Origin: Pirellula staleyi DSM 6068 | GTDB taxonomy: Bacteria; Planctomycetota; Planctomycetia; Pirellulales; Pirellulaceae | Direction: 5' to 3' | Length of the DNA stretch: 64,000 bases | NCBI RefSeq assembly: GCF_000025185.1 | Contig: NC_013720.1 | Location: forward strand, 3,286,001 to 3,350,000 | Shown here: positions 52,314 through 63,822 of the stretch, piece after piece | Layout: every line of letters starts with the position of its first letter | Position numbering within the stretch: the first letter of the stretch is position 1 | Notes under the pieces: generated by a model | Told to the model about the DNA's origin: nothing | Databases searched by the model: none | The model's input: only the letters and a program-made list of their open reading frames with translations | Translations under genes and position numbers: made by a program

Positions 52314-53141
52314 TTACGGCAAAGCCTCTTTCACCTTCTGTATGGCGATCGGGATGTCGGTGCAGTGGACATCCACACCTAGGCCGATAGCAAGGAAAAA
52401 ATCTTGGGCCGCGCGACCGGGCCAGCAGTTCACCTTCAAGCCTTGCTTGTGTGCTTCTTCGACCATCGCTCGCGAAGTGCCGTTGAGCTGGCAGGCGATG
52501 TGCGTCGCTTTCAAACTTTTGGCAAGCTCGATGAACTCAGCCGACAATGGTTTGCCAGCGATGATCGAAATCGGAGCCTTCTCGTCGAGTGCGCGAATCG
52601 CCTTGATCGGCCGATGGTCGAATGACGTAAACAGGTAGGTCGAGCCGTCGGCTTTGCGAGCGGTGGCTTGCTCGTGCAGTTTCTTGCAGTACTCGGCGAT
52701 CCGCTCATCGGGGTAGAGCGTTTTGTTGCTCGTTTTCATTTCCAGCTCGATGTAGACGTGGGGCTTGTCGGCGAAATAGTCGAGCAACTCGTCGAGAAGC
52801 AAAAACTTCTGTCCATTCTTGGTCGTGATCGCTCGCAGTTCGTCAGCTGTTTTCTCTTCGACCGGTCCGGCGCCGATGTGCGTCCGGTCCAAGCTGTCGT
52901 CGTGCAGAATCACGAGCACGCCATCGCGGGTCATGCGAATGTCGGTTTCAAAGCCTCGAATGCCCCGCTCGTAGCAGGCTCGAAAGCCTTCCATCGTGTT
53001 TTCTTCGTACTCATACGCGCCGCCCCGATGCGCCAAAATCAGCGGCGTTTTCGTCGCAGATGGTTCGTCGGCTGTAGCGCGCGAAGCGCTGGCCAGCGTC
53101 GAGCAAAGCAGAATTCCAAGTATCAGTAACCGGCAAAACAT
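52314..53141 (-). CDS. Secreted glycerophosphodiester phosphodiesterase
   Basis: 275 residues with a signal peptide (LLILGILLCSTLASASRA) and a GDPD domain of the UgpQ type. Catalytic elements are LAHRG (H38), ENT, the FETD metal ligands and the second histidine in VILHDD. It hydrolyses glycerophosphodiesters to glycerol-3-phosphate and an alcohol, probably in the periplasm for phosphate or carbon gain. Confidence 0.9.
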   Translation of the reverse strand: MFCRLLILGILLCSTLASASRATADEPSATKTPLILAHRGGAYEYEENTMEGFRACYERGIRGFETDIRMTRDGVLVILHDDSLDRTHIGAGPVEEKTADELRAITTKNGQKFLLLDELLDYFADKPHVYIELEMKTSNKTLYPDERIAEYCKKLHEQATARKADGSTYLFTSFDHRPIKAIRALDEKAPISIIAGKPLSAEFIELAKSLKATHIACQLNGTSRAMVEEAHKQGLKVNCWPGRAAQDFFLAIGLGVDVHCTDIPIAIQKVKEALP

Positions 53142-53359
53142 CGCAGCTGTTCCTCACGCGTGGGTATTCAATCAAGCAGCCACTATTCTACCCGATGAAC
53201 TGTACAGCTGCTGGAAGCGATTGCGTCGCCGAAGGGTGCTTAACCAGCCGTTAGTGCTTTCGCCATTCGCTCGTAAAACCTTGCCCTAGATTTGTTTGCA
53301 ATTCCGCTAGTGCAAAGTTTATGCTGTGGCCTTACTCGTAACCAAAAAGAGGTCCAGCG

Positions 53360-54751
53360 ATGCCACGAAGTTTGCCAAAAGTTCTCCCCGGAAGTCTCCA
53401 CTCAACGCGCCGCCAGTTCCTGGGTGGTTGCATCGCTGCCGGTGCAGCGATGGCGATGCCAATTCCGATGGTTCACTCGCAAGAGACGCAGCGAGGACCT
53501 AGCGATAAACTTCGCCTTGCGATCATCGGCTGCGGCGGGCGTGGCGGCGCAAATCTGGGAGGCGTGAGTGGCGAAGAGATTTACGCCTTGTGCGATACCC
53601 ATCCAGCATCGCTCGCGGGGGCGAAGAAGTCGTATCCCAATGCCGTGGCTGTGAGCGACTGGCGCAAGCTGATCGACGACCCCAAAATCGATGGCTATGT
53701 CGTCTCCACCGCCGACCATCATCACGCGCTCGTTTCGCTTGCTGCGATGAAGCGTGGCAAGCACGTTTACTGCGAAAAGCCACTCTCGCACACGGTTCGC
53801 GAAGCGCGATTGATGCAGGAAGTTTATCGCGAAAATCGCGGCAAGATCGCCACCCAAATGGGAACGCAGATTCACGCTACCGACAACTATCGTCGCGCGG
53901 TCGAACTGGTGCAGTCGGGGATGATCGGCGCGATCAGCGAAGCCCACGTTTGGTGCGATCGAGGGATCAGCAAGGTGAATCCTGTCGAGCTGCCGGAACA
54001 GCCGATTCCCGAAGGATTTGACTGGGAAGCTTGGATCGGACCGGCTGCAATGCGTCCCTACAACGGAGGCTATTGGCAGGGTGGAAACCTCAACTGGAAT
54101 CGTCGCTGGGAGTTCGGCAACGGCGTGCTTGGCGACATGGGAAGCCACCTGATCGACTTGGCCTACTGGGCGCTCGATCTTCGCTATCCCACGTCCGTGG
54201 AAAGCGTTGGTGCTCCGGTCGACGAGTTCGAATGCCCCACCTGGCAGCAAGTCACCTGGGAGCACCCCAAGCGCGAGGGCGATGCGCCGCACCATGCCGC
54301 CTGCAAGTTGGTTTGGTATCACGGCGACGAAGGGATGAAACGCCGCGCTGCTTACCTTCAGCCGATGATCGGCGACGACACCAACCTCGGCGGCTGGGGG
54401 ATTGGCGTCGCCTTCGTCGGCGAGCAAGGCGTGATCGTGGCTGATTACGGGAAGATTGTTGTCAGCCCCGGCGCTAAATTCAAAGATGCACCCCGCCCCG
54501 AGCCCACCATCGCCCCTTCGCTGGGCCACTACAACGAATGGCTTCACGCGGCGAAAACCGGTGGCGAGTCGCTCTGCAACTTCGACTACAGCGGCATGCT
54601 CATCGAGCACAACTTGCTCGGCGTCGTCGCTCATCGAATCGGCAAAAAGCTCGAGTGGGACGCAGCTGCCTTCCAGTTCACTGGCAACGCCGAAGCCAAT
54701 GCCCTCCTCACCAAAACCTACCGCGACGGCTGGAAACCTGAGGGGGTTTAA
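53360..54751 (+). CDS. Tat-exported Gfo/Idh/MocA family oxidoreductase
   Basis: 463 residues. The N-terminus has a twin-arginine signal (TRRQFLGG followed by a hydrophobic stretch to about residue 40). A Rossmann NAD(P)-binding motif GCGGRGG and the family's CEKPLSHT catalytic segment follow, with the C-terminal substrate domain containing GVLGDMGSHLIDLAYWAL. Such exported sugar oxidoreductases are abundant in planctomycetes. A large open frame on the opposite strand is an antisense artefact. Confidence 0.9.
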   Translation: MPRSLPKVLPGSLHSTRRQFLGGCIAAGAAMAMPIPMVHSQETQRGPSDKLRLAIIGCGGRGGANLGGVSGEEIYALCDTHPASLAGAKKSYPNAVAVSDWRKLIDDPKIDGYVVSTADHHHALVSLAAMKRGKHVYCEKPLSHTVREARLMQEVYRENRGKIATQMGTQIHATDNYRRAVELVQSGMIGAISEAHVWCDRGISKVNPVELPEQPIPEGFDWEAWIGPAAMRPYNGGYWQGGNLNWNRRWEFGNGVLGDMGSHLIDLAYWALDLRYPTSVESVGAPVDEFECPTWQQVTWEHPKREGDAPHHAACKLVWYHGDEGMKRRAAYLQPMIGDDTNLGGWGIGVAFVGEQGVIVADYGKIVVSPGAKFKDAPRPEPTIAPSLGHYNEWLHAAKTGGESLCNFDYSGMLIEHNLLGVVAHRIGKKLEWDAAAFQFTGNAEANALLTKTYRDGWKPEGV

Positions 54752-54766
54752 TGCGCTGGTGAATTT

Positions 54767-54782
54767 CAACTCGTAGGTCGGC
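54767..54782 (+). repeat. Left arm of a 16-bp inverted repeat
   Basis: CAACTCGTAGGTCGGC, exactly complementary to 56003-56018. The pair encloses the A+T-rich gene at 55128-55763. It may be an interspersed planctomycete intergenic repeat rather than the edge of an element. Confidence 0.6.
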
Positions 54783-54796
54783 TTCGCAATTGGGTG

Positions 54797-54818
54797 GCAC
54801 TGGCCATGTAGCCAGTGC
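54797..54818. repeat. REP-like hairpin
   Basis: Perfect 8-bp inverted repeat GCACTGGC/GCCAGTGC with a 6-nt loop. No T-run follows closely. It may be an extragenic palindromic element or a weak terminator for the oxidoreductase gene. Confidence 0.4.
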
Positions 54819-55127
54819 TGAAGTGTGAGTTGGCTGAGCTAAATCGCTGGAGTTGAAGCAGTTTTATGGCCGCAGGTCGCTGCTTAAACCGCTGGCATAA
54901 TTCCATGGCGAGATTCTGTTAACTTGAAGATCAGTCCTAAATAGGCAAGCTGGAAATAGGCAAGCTCGAGATGCTGCCCTGTGGCAAAATAGTTCTTGAG
55001 CTTTGGCTAGTACATTGCGATGAATTGCAGGCATCGCGAGGGCGCCCCAGCGGTTCTACAGGGAATTGGGGGGCAGTATCAGCTGGATGGACATAGCAGT
55101 GAAACTAAATCAACTTGGGTGTAAGCC

Positions 55128-55763
55128 ATGACTGCCTACGCACGAAGATTTACCCAAAGTTTGTTTGTCTTTGTTTTTGTAGTACCGCTCATCATGGGAG
55201 TGCTATTTGCTTGTTTTCGATCTGATTTTCAGAAGCGGTCTGAAATTTCATTGAGCAATCACTCAGTTTTAGATTTGAAAGCTCGGCTTGAACAATTTGG
55301 ATTTGAGGTTGAGACGCGTGCAGTTAAATACTGGTCCGACTCTTGGCTTTTTGGTGATACTCCGATTTTGGCCATTACAAAAGTGACTTTGTCCGGAAAC
55401 GACTTTCCGGACGACAAGAGCGTGTTTGCAGTTTTCCGCCAGATTGAAAGCAAGTTCGTCCTTGATGTTAGCAAGAGCGATTTTGACTGTAACGACTTTC
55501 GTTCATTGTCAAAAGTCAATTGTAGAGAACTTATTGCTTTTCAAACTATGCTTGCGAACGAAGAATGCCACATTGAATCGATGCCGTGGATAAACTCTAT
55601 TGATGTGCGTGAAACAGAGGTTGGTGGCGAATTCATTTATGGACTAAATAACTTGCCTAGCCTCCGATATGTCCGTGCTACACACGGTCCCTCTTTGCCG
55701 TATAAGTATCCTGGTTATGAACTCGACTTCTCGCTATTGCTGATGCCCTCTGGTTCACCTTGA
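55128..55763 (+). CDS. A+T-rich orphan protein with N-terminal membrane helix
   Basis: 211 residues. One hydrophobic segment near the N-terminus (about 10-30) is followed by a soluble domain with several cysteines. No family was recognised. It has noticeably lower GC content than its neighbours and lies between the arms of a 16-bp inverted repeat, which suggests recent acquisition. The ATG at 55128 is the only plausible start. Confidence 0.55.
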   Translation: MTAYARRFTQSLFVFVFVVPLIMGVLFACFRSDFQKRSEISLSNHSVLDLKARLEQFGFEVETRAVKYWSDSWLFGDTPILAITKVTLSGNDFPDDKSVFAVFRQIESKFVLDVSKSDFDCNDFRSLSKVNCRELIAFQTMLANEECHIESMPWINSIDVRETEVGGEFIYGLNNLPSLRYVRATHGPSLPYKYPGYELDFSLLLMPSGSP

Positions 55764-56108
55764 TGGCCAGTACTACGGTTGAGCTGGCGCTTTACAGAAG
55801 TTGTAGATTTCGGCTGTTTCGATTGTACGGAGGCAAGGATGCCCACGTTGCAAGAAGTTCGTAAGTCGGTTACCCCGTAGCCTAAACCTAAGCAGTCGCG
55901 CGAGCTTCAGAAATCTCGGGATCGGAGCGCTAAGGGGCAAACAGCAGCACATCAACAGCAGATAGTGATGGAAAAATCGTTCGATCGTCGGCTATAGGGG
56001 TAGCCGACCTACGAGTTGTGGCAGACGCTAGGCCTGCCCTACTTCGCGTTGGCAGCGCCGCGCTCCCGTTAGGTTCCCTGCGGGCACCTAACCTACAGGC
56101 CGACATAA
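55764..56108. other. Repeat-bearing intergenic region
   Basis: 345 bp without a gene. It holds the right arm of the inverted repeat (56003-56018) and a short palindromic stretch TCGGCTATAGGGGTAGCCGA around 55988-56007. From 56070 to 56095 another short repeat (GTTAGGT...ACCTAAC) can be seen. Confidence 0.5.
56003..56018 (-). repeat. Right arm of the 16-bp inverted repeat
   Basis: GCCGACCTACGAGTTG, the exact reverse complement of 54767-54782. The left part overlaps a local palindrome, so it may itself form a hairpin. Confidence 0.6.
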
Positions 56109-56747
56109 TTAGCCGCGACGGCGGGGTTTGCGGCGAGGGTAGGGGAGCGGAAGTTGCTCGGGGAGTGGCTCGTGCGTTTCTTCAGCCCAGCCTTCACGCT
56201 CTTCGGGCGAGGCATAGTAGCGGAGCCAATTGTCGCAGTCGTCGTCGGGATCGAGGCAGTGCCAGTGCAGGTAGTTGCGCGGGCGATCGAGCTTCTTCTC
56301 GGGTGACGGAAGGATATCGCGGAGCAGCAGGCAATAGAGCTGTCGATCCGACAGATGCTCGGTGAAATCGAGCACAATCCGCTGTTCGTAAAGCCGATCG
56401 AGCGTGTCCATCAGCAGTTTGTGCAGTTCCTTGTCGCTCAGCTTTTCGGGCGAAGGGAGCCGCAATTCGGGCTCAAACCAGCGGCTGATGGGGAGCACCG
56501 GAGCCTGTTCCCAGGCGAGCATTGAGGCCAAGAATTCGTTTTCAGCCGAGGTTGGCATGCGGCGGCAATCGAGCAGCTGAAGCGATTCTTCAACGTAGGG
56601 CTCGAGTTCGTCGCGCAAACGGGCATTGAGCAAAAGCTCGTCGACTTCGTCGGCGCTGGGACGTGTGGGGAGCATCGCAGCAGGGTCCTTGGCGGGGTTA
56701 GCAAAACAGGGTGCGAATCCACAAGCGACCTGCGGGGAGCGGGCCAT
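56109..56747 (-). CDS. Conserved planctomycete protein of unknown function
   Basis: About 212 residues from the ATG at 56747; a start at 56675 is also possible. It resembles a small family in planctomycetes: LLLNARLRDELEPYVEESLQL, NEFLASMLAWEQAPVLPISRWFEPEL, and LDFTEHLSDRQLYCLLLRDILP followed by a basic tail. No enzymatic motif is seen. No signal peptide is present. Confidence 0.6.
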   Translation of the reverse strand: MARSPQVACGFAPCFANPAKDPAAMLPTRPSADEVDELLLNARLRDELEPYVEESLQLLDCRRMPTSAENEFLASMLAWEQAPVLPISRWFEPELRLPSPEKLSDKELHKLLMDTLDRLYEQRIVLDFTEHLSDRQLYCLLLRDILPSPEKKLDRPRNYLHWHCLDPDDDCDNWLRYYASPEEREGWAEETHEPLPEQLPLPYPRRKPRRRG

Positions 56748-56768
56748 TGTGGCGAATTCAGGCGGCAC

Positions 56769-57089
56769 GACGAGGGAAATGACGTGCTGCCCGATCCATT
56801 GATGCTAACCACGGTCCGGCAGGGGACCAACGAAACTTGCGGCCGAAAATGAAGAAAACCCTAGGTTTTTCGCCCTCGCGAGGCGTACAGCTGATAGGAC
56901 CGGGAAAGTTTTCCAGGAAAATGGCCGCCAGCAGCTAGCAAGCTTCAAGAATGCCTCGATTTTTTCAGCGGACGATCGAGGCCGAGTTGGCGAGAAATGC
57001 CATGGAAAGGCGAGCCGTCGCTGTCATTTGCCGAGGGGAGGCGGATGGCCTCGCCACTCGGTTTTGCCCAAAAAGTGCGATTAGCCAGG
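56769..57089. other. Intergenic region before the TlpA-type gene
   Basis: About 320 bp with no gene. A short inverted repeat AAAACC/GGTTTT (56855-56869) is present. No promoter or terminator was recognised with confidence. Confidence 0.4.
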
Positions 57090-58997
57090 CTACCGCAGCA
57101 GCTTGCGGAGCTCGGTATCGAGTTCACCGGCGTTGATGTTGCGGTTCACGACTTTCCCCTCGCGATCGACCAGGATCATGGTCGGGAGGGTCAGAATGCC
57201 CATTTCGTTTGCCAAGCGGCCTTCGAGTCCACCGGGTTCGAACAACTGCGGCCAAGGCAAGGTTTTGGTGCGGAGGTAAGCACCCAGATCGCGGGCATCG
57301 CTATCGAGGTTCACACCCACAGGCGTGAAGCCCTGTTTGCCGAACTTCGCTTGCAGGTCCTTGATCAGGTCGAGATCTTGCTTACAAGGCTCACACCAAG
57401 TGGCCCAGTAGTGGACCAAAACCACCTTGCCGGAGAGGGACGAGATGTCGACCGCACGGCCGTCGACCGTTTTGCCGCTCAGCGTGATTGTCTTGCCGAC
57501 CGACTCGAGGCGACGCTTTGCGCCAGCGGCTTTTTTGGCCAGATCGGTCGAGGGGAACTCGCTCACAATCTTGCCGAACCACTCGATCGCTTTCTCTTCT
57601 TTGCCGCTGAATTCGCTACCGATAGCGAGCTGCAACATTGCCTCTGCAGCGTCGGGACTTTTGGAATACTCTTTCACAAACTCTTCAAGACTTGTCATCC
57701 AGGTGGCGTTCACTTTTTCGAAGTCGACATCTTTTTTCGACAGTTCGAGGTTGTAGAGCGCCGACATCTCGCGGAACTTCACATAAGCCACCAAATCGGT
57801 TGATTCCGGCATTTTTGCGACCATTTGTCGCAGGGAAGTGAGTCGCGCAACACCCTCGGGAAAGGCAGCGGATTGCACGGCTGCTGCGACCGTTTCAGCG
57901 TACTGACGTATCCAAAGTCCGCGATCTTCTTCCGATTTTGCGGAGGTCACGAGCTTGTCCAGGATATCGGCCCGGTCGCTATTGAGTTTCGCCACTTCGG
58001 TGCGCGATCGCGACTCAACAAGTTGCTTGTCGAGCTTCTCGAGATCGGTGATCAGACGCTGCATTTCGGCGCTAACGGTGCTCGCGTCGGCAGGACCTTC
58101 AGTCTCGGGACGACGCGACATCGAAGCTTGAAAAAAGTATCCCACCGAGGCTTGGGCGGTTGCATCGGCGGCAAGATTTTGCGGTACATCGATCAAGCGC
58201 CAGGCATCCCCCACTTTCACGAGCGTGCCGATCACCAGCGTGCTGTGCTTGCCGGCGGTTTCGACCACGGCAGTGACGTTGTCGTACACCACCAGATCTT
58301 GTGTTGCGCCGTCGACACCAGCCGGAACGATCCCCGGTTGGCTCGCTCCAAAGTGAATCCAGGCCGACTTAGGGGTTACGACCCGTTGTTTTTTCATCAG
58401 GTCGGAAAATTGCGTCGAAGCATCTTGCACCTTAGTGCGCAGCTGTTCGGTGCGGGCTTCACCGAGCCCAAGAGAAACCAGTTCTTTTTCGGAGAGCACA
58501 AGGCGGGCAAAGCGTCGCGAATCTTGCTCGGCAAGTGCGGCAACCACTTCAGCGGTCACTTCTTCCGCCGAAATTTGTTTCCAGGAGTCAATTCGCGAGT
58601 CCTCGTCGGCATCCAGGCCCCAGCGAATGCCGGAAGTGCCGAGCCAGCGATATTGGTCTGCTTTGTTGTTGAAATTCGCGTCGATGTCGCGGTAAACCTC
58701 GATTCCGTGCTTGAAATAGCACCACTGGTCGACCTTGCCATCGCCATTGGAATCGAGAAAACGACGCAAAACCTGCCCCGATTCACCTTTCACCACCCAG
58801 CCCGTAATTCCGCCGACCGACTCGATTTCGACGGTGCATTTAGCGGCTTCCTCGGCTGTGGGGCGATCAAAATCGACTGTCGACTGAACGGGCAGCAGCT
58901 GGAGCGCATCGCCAGCCGAGGGTTTGGCACCGAAGGCAGCGAGTGGAGCGATCAATCCAAGTGCGGCCAAAACCGTAGTACGCCAGAACTTACGCAT
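57090..58997 (-). CDS. TlpA-type thioredoxin-like exported protein
   Basis: 635 residues from the ATG at 58997. A signal peptide (LAALGLIAPLAAFGA) is followed by a region with three D-x-N/D-x-D-type loops (DSNGDGKVD at 82-90, and similar at 104-114 and 129-137) that resemble calcium-binding repeats. A long helical middle part follows, then a C-terminal thioredoxin domain with W-C535-E-P-C538. TlpA-like proteins reduce periplasmic disulfides, for example in cytochrome c maturation. Given the multi-haem protein elsewhere in the window this is a plausible role, but it is not shown. Confidence 0.85.
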   Translation of the reverse strand: MRKFWRTTVLAALGLIAPLAAFGAKPSAGDALQLLPVQSTVDFDRPTAEEAAKCTVEIESVGGITGWVVKGESGQVLRRFLDSNGDGKVDQWCYFKHGIEVYRDIDANFNNKADQYRWLGTSGIRWGLDADEDSRIDSWKQISAEEVTAEVVAALAEQDSRRFARLVLSEKELVSLGLGEARTEQLRTKVQDASTQFSDLMKKQRVVTPKSAWIHFGASQPGIVPAGVDGATQDLVVYDNVTAVVETAGKHSTLVIGTLVKVGDAWRLIDVPQNLAADATAQASVGYFFQASMSRRPETEGPADASTVSAEMQRLITDLEKLDKQLVESRSRTEVAKLNSDRADILDKLVTSAKSEEDRGLWIRQYAETVAAAVQSAAFPEGVARLTSLRQMVAKMPESTDLVAYVKFREMSALYNLELSKKDVDFEKVNATWMTSLEEFVKEYSKSPDAAEAMLQLAIGSEFSGKEEKAIEWFGKIVSEFPSTDLAKKAAGAKRRLESVGKTITLSGKTVDGRAVDISSLSGKVVLVHYWATWCEPCKQDLDLIKDLQAKFGKQGFTPVGVNLDSDARDLGAYLRTKTLPWPQLFEPGGLEGRLANEMGILTLPTMILVDREGKVVNRNINAGELDTELRKLLR

Positions 58998-59412
58998 CGG
59001 AAATCCCTTCCTCTCGAGAACCTGCTCCAGTGAAGTGCCGACAGTGGGCACTTTGCGACTTTTCTGCTGTCACTTGGACTTTATCGACCATCCGACCATC
59101 GGCACAATTGCTCAGACCTACGTGCGAAGCACAGCTTACGCACTTCGCCCAGCTCATGATCGGCAGCATAACTACGGTGATTTTACGGGCTCCCGTCGGG
59201 GGGGGGGAGCAGAAATTTCACTTTCCGCTGAAGTTCTTCCTGCCACATCGCCGAAAAACGCCAATCTGCTGGTCGCGGGTGCCTTCGAATGGCCCGGAAA
59301 ATCGAACGATTACCCGGGATAAACGGAACCCAGCGAGCCCCGCTGCCACGATCAAGCCACGGATTTTATGCGGCTAACTACCAGGAACTTTCCTGGAGTA
59401 GCCGGTGCCCCT
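58998..59412. other. Intergenic region upstream of the tRNA promoter
   Basis: About 415 bp with no convincing gene. It contains a run of ten G near 59198-59207. The tRNA promoter begins at 59413. Confidence 0.4.
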
Positions 59413-59440
59413 TTGACAAACGTCCAAGGGGAAATAAAAT
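59413..59440 (+). promoter_or_regulatory. Promoter of the tRNA-Ile/tRNA-Ala unit
   Basis: TTGACA (59413-59418), 16-nt spacer, TAAAAT (59435-59440): near-perfect sigma-70 boxes, with the first tRNA base about 107 nt downstream of the -10. Confidence 0.75.
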
Positions 59441-59547
59441 CCAGGGTTTCCAGTCGAGCGAACCTCGAGCACTGGTGACGCATCCCTCCTTGATTGAAGG
59501 GGCGTGCCAAGCCCCGGAGCTCGAAAAACACTGGCGAATATTGATCC

Positions 59548-59621
59548 GCGCGGTTAGCTCAGTTGGTTAGAGCGCGTCGCTGATAACGACGAGGTCACAA
59601 GTTCGAATCTTGTACCGCGCA
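59548..59621 (+). tRNA. tRNA-Ile (GAT)
   Basis: 74-nt cloverleaf; acceptor GCGCGGT pairs ACCGCGC perfectly; anticodon GAT in a CTGATAA loop. This tRNA normally sits in the 16S-23S spacer, but no 16S gene precedes it here. Confidence 0.96.
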
Positions 59622-59636
59622 CTGGATTGCTGATTT

Positions 59637-59709
59637 GGGGACGTAGCTCAATTGGGAGAGCACTGCCTTTGCAAGGCAGGGGTTGAGGGTTCGACTCCCT
59701 TCGTCTCCA
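59637..59709 (+). tRNA. tRNA-Ala (TGC)
   Basis: 73-nt cloverleaf; acceptor GGGGACG pairs CGTCTCC (one G-T); anticodon TGC in a TTTGCAA loop. It follows tRNA-Ile by 15 bp. Confidence 0.96.
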
Positions 59710-60106
59710 CTTGTTTGTGATGGTGTGTGAGGAGTTTCGGCTCGCTCTCACGCAAATTTTGGGTTGTCGGGTTCTGGCCCCTTGAACGAAAGTTCATCGC
59801 CGCTAGAATGCCCCTCCCGCTCAGGTTTGAAGCAATTTCGAATGTCCGCCGAACCGGTTGCCATCGTGCCCTGTTCCGCCCACAGTTGGATTTGCCTCTT
59901 GAGTTGCTCGGTGCTTGTTTGTGGTGCCTTTCGCTGTAAAGTGAAGGGCCAAAACAGTTTCGAGTGGCTCAAATAAGAAACCTGAGCTGACCCCCTTGCG
60001 TGTTTTTGAGTGAGTCGCAATATTAACGCCTCACGAAGAGAATGTTGGGTTTCGCCGCTGACGCGATTCGCAATAAAAGTTTTTCGAGTGCTCAACAAAC
60101 AGCCTG
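59710..60106. other. Spacer between tRNA-Ala and the 23S promoter
   Basis: About 400 bp. A weak hairpin with a following AT-rich run lies at about 59725-59757. Open frames on both strands (59764-59976 and 59748-60098) have no convincing family match, and I do not call a gene. Confidence 0.4.
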
Positions 60107-60135
60107 TTGACAGTCGAAAACAAGTTCTCTAAGAT
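60107..60135 (+). promoter_or_regulatory. Strong promoter of the 23S-5S unit
   Basis: TTGACA (60107-60112), 17-nt spacer, TAAGAT (60130-60135), with AT-rich sequence upstream (about 60070-60085) that could serve as an UP element. It is about 460 bp before the 23S start, so 23S and 5S do not depend on the tRNA promoter. Confidence 0.8.
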
Positions 60136-60190
60136 ACTGGGCTCCCACTGAGACAACCTCTTGGTGTGAGTGGTTTGGTTTGCTGATCGC

Positions 60191-60284
60191 AAGCAATATT
60201 CGGCTTGGCCGAGTATTGCTTCTGCTCAGTGAGCGGAGACCAGGCGAAGGCCTTTAATTAGTCCTTCGCCTTGTTCATTGACAA
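60191..60284 (+). promoter_or_regulatory. rRNA leader with hairpins and boxA-like site
   Basis: A 13-bp stem (60191-60203 with 60209-60221), a second 9-bp stem AGGCGAAGG/CCTTCGCCT (60242-60250 with 60263-60271) in the boxB position, and TGTTCATTGACAA (60272-60284), which resembles the boxA antitermination sequence bound by NusB/S10. The arrangement is that of an rRNA antitermination leader. Confidence 0.55.
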
Positions 60285-60290
60285 TCTGGT

Positions 60291-60304
60291 TGTTTGGTAG
60301 ATGG
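60291..60304 (+). other. 5' arm of a pre-23S processing stem
   Basis: TGTTTGGTAGATGG pairs perfectly with CCATCTACCAAACA at 63607-63620, and six further bases pair after a two-base bulge (60283-60288 with 63621-63626). The stem encloses the whole 23S rRNA, as expected for an RNase III precursor duplex. Confidence 0.8.
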
Positions 60305-60597
60305 CATCTTTGTGAAGATGCTTGATGATCAAAATCAAATCGAGCTTCGGCTTGGTGAGGTGATGAAAGTTAAGTGTCTGTCACGGTCTCTAATAAAGCG
60401 CGACTTGGTTGATGGCTTCGGCTGTCAACTAGAGTCAAAAGACAGATTTGAGAACTATTGTTACTTTGCAGATCTATTTGAACCCTAAGATTCACGTCTT
60501 AGGTCATTCAAGTTGAAAATGCAGTAGCTGCCGCAGTTCAAGATGCACCCAGCTCAGATTTCGGTCTTAGCATTGAGTGAGAGTTTTGGATATTTGT

Positions 60598-63486
<2,889 letters not shown>

Positions 63487-63606
63487 ACATATATTCAACA
63501 CTCTCCTGAGGCAGCTACTAACGAAAGTGCGTAGTTCTCAGCTGTAGAGATCAGTCGCAACATATATGTTGCGGGAAAGGTTGTCTGAATGCTTTTCAGA
63601 CACCAC

Positions 63607-63620
63607 CCATCTACCAAACA
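63607..63620 (+). other. 3' arm of the pre-23S processing stem
   Basis: CCATCTACCAAACA, complementary to 60291-60304. It lies about 40 nt ahead of the 5S gene. Confidence 0.8.
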
Positions 63621-63659
63621 CAGATTTGCCACTACTGGTTTTACCGTCAGTAGTGGTAC

Positions 63660-63770
63660 TTCCCGGTGACCATATCAAAAAGGAAACACCTGTTCCCATC
63701 CCGAACACAGCAGTTAAGCTTTTTGAGCCGATGATAGTGCAACAAACGCGAAAGTAGGTATCGCCGGGGT
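63660..63770 (+). rRNA. rrf: 5S ribosomal RNA
   Basis: About 111 nt. The helix I arms are CCCGGTGA (63662-63669) and TCGCCGGG (63761-63768); the conserved CCCATCCCGAACACAG and TTAAGC blocks and GTAGGT are in place. It lies about 170 bp after 23S. Confidence 0.92.
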
Positions 63771-63783
63771 TTTTATAACAATT

Positions 63784-63822
63784 AAACCTCACAGAGTTCA
63801 AAAGACTCTGTGAGGTTTTTTT
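63784..63822 (+). terminator. Rho-independent terminator of the 23S-5S unit
   Basis: Perfect 14-bp stem (63784-63797 with 63805-63818) with a 7-nt loop and a T-run to 63822. On the minus strand it also lies at the end of the partial frame described next. Confidence 0.92.

Larger units (their letters stand above)
54752..55127. other. Repeat-bearing intergenic region
   Basis: 376 bp without a gene. It contains one arm of a 16-bp inverted repeat (54767-54782, matching 56003-56018) and a hairpin GCACTGGC/GCCAGTGC (54797-54804 with 54811-54818). The remainder shows nothing recognised. Confidence 0.5.

Noticed and set aside
53402-54769. 455-residue minus-strand frame opposite the Gfo/Idh/MocA gene
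   Set aside because: The plus-strand gene has a Tat signal and the NAD-binding motif; the opposite frame has no features.
59198-59207. Run of ten G
   Set aside because: A homopolymer alone is not evidence of a phase-variation switch; no gene starts nearby in a suitable frame.
59748-60098. 116-residue minus-strand frame between tRNA-Ala and 23S
   Set aside because: No family resemblance, a plus-strand frame overlaps it, and it ends within the rRNA promoter region.
60294-60488. 64-residue frame in the 23S leader
   Set aside because: Overlaps the precursor processing stem and has no ribosome-binding site.
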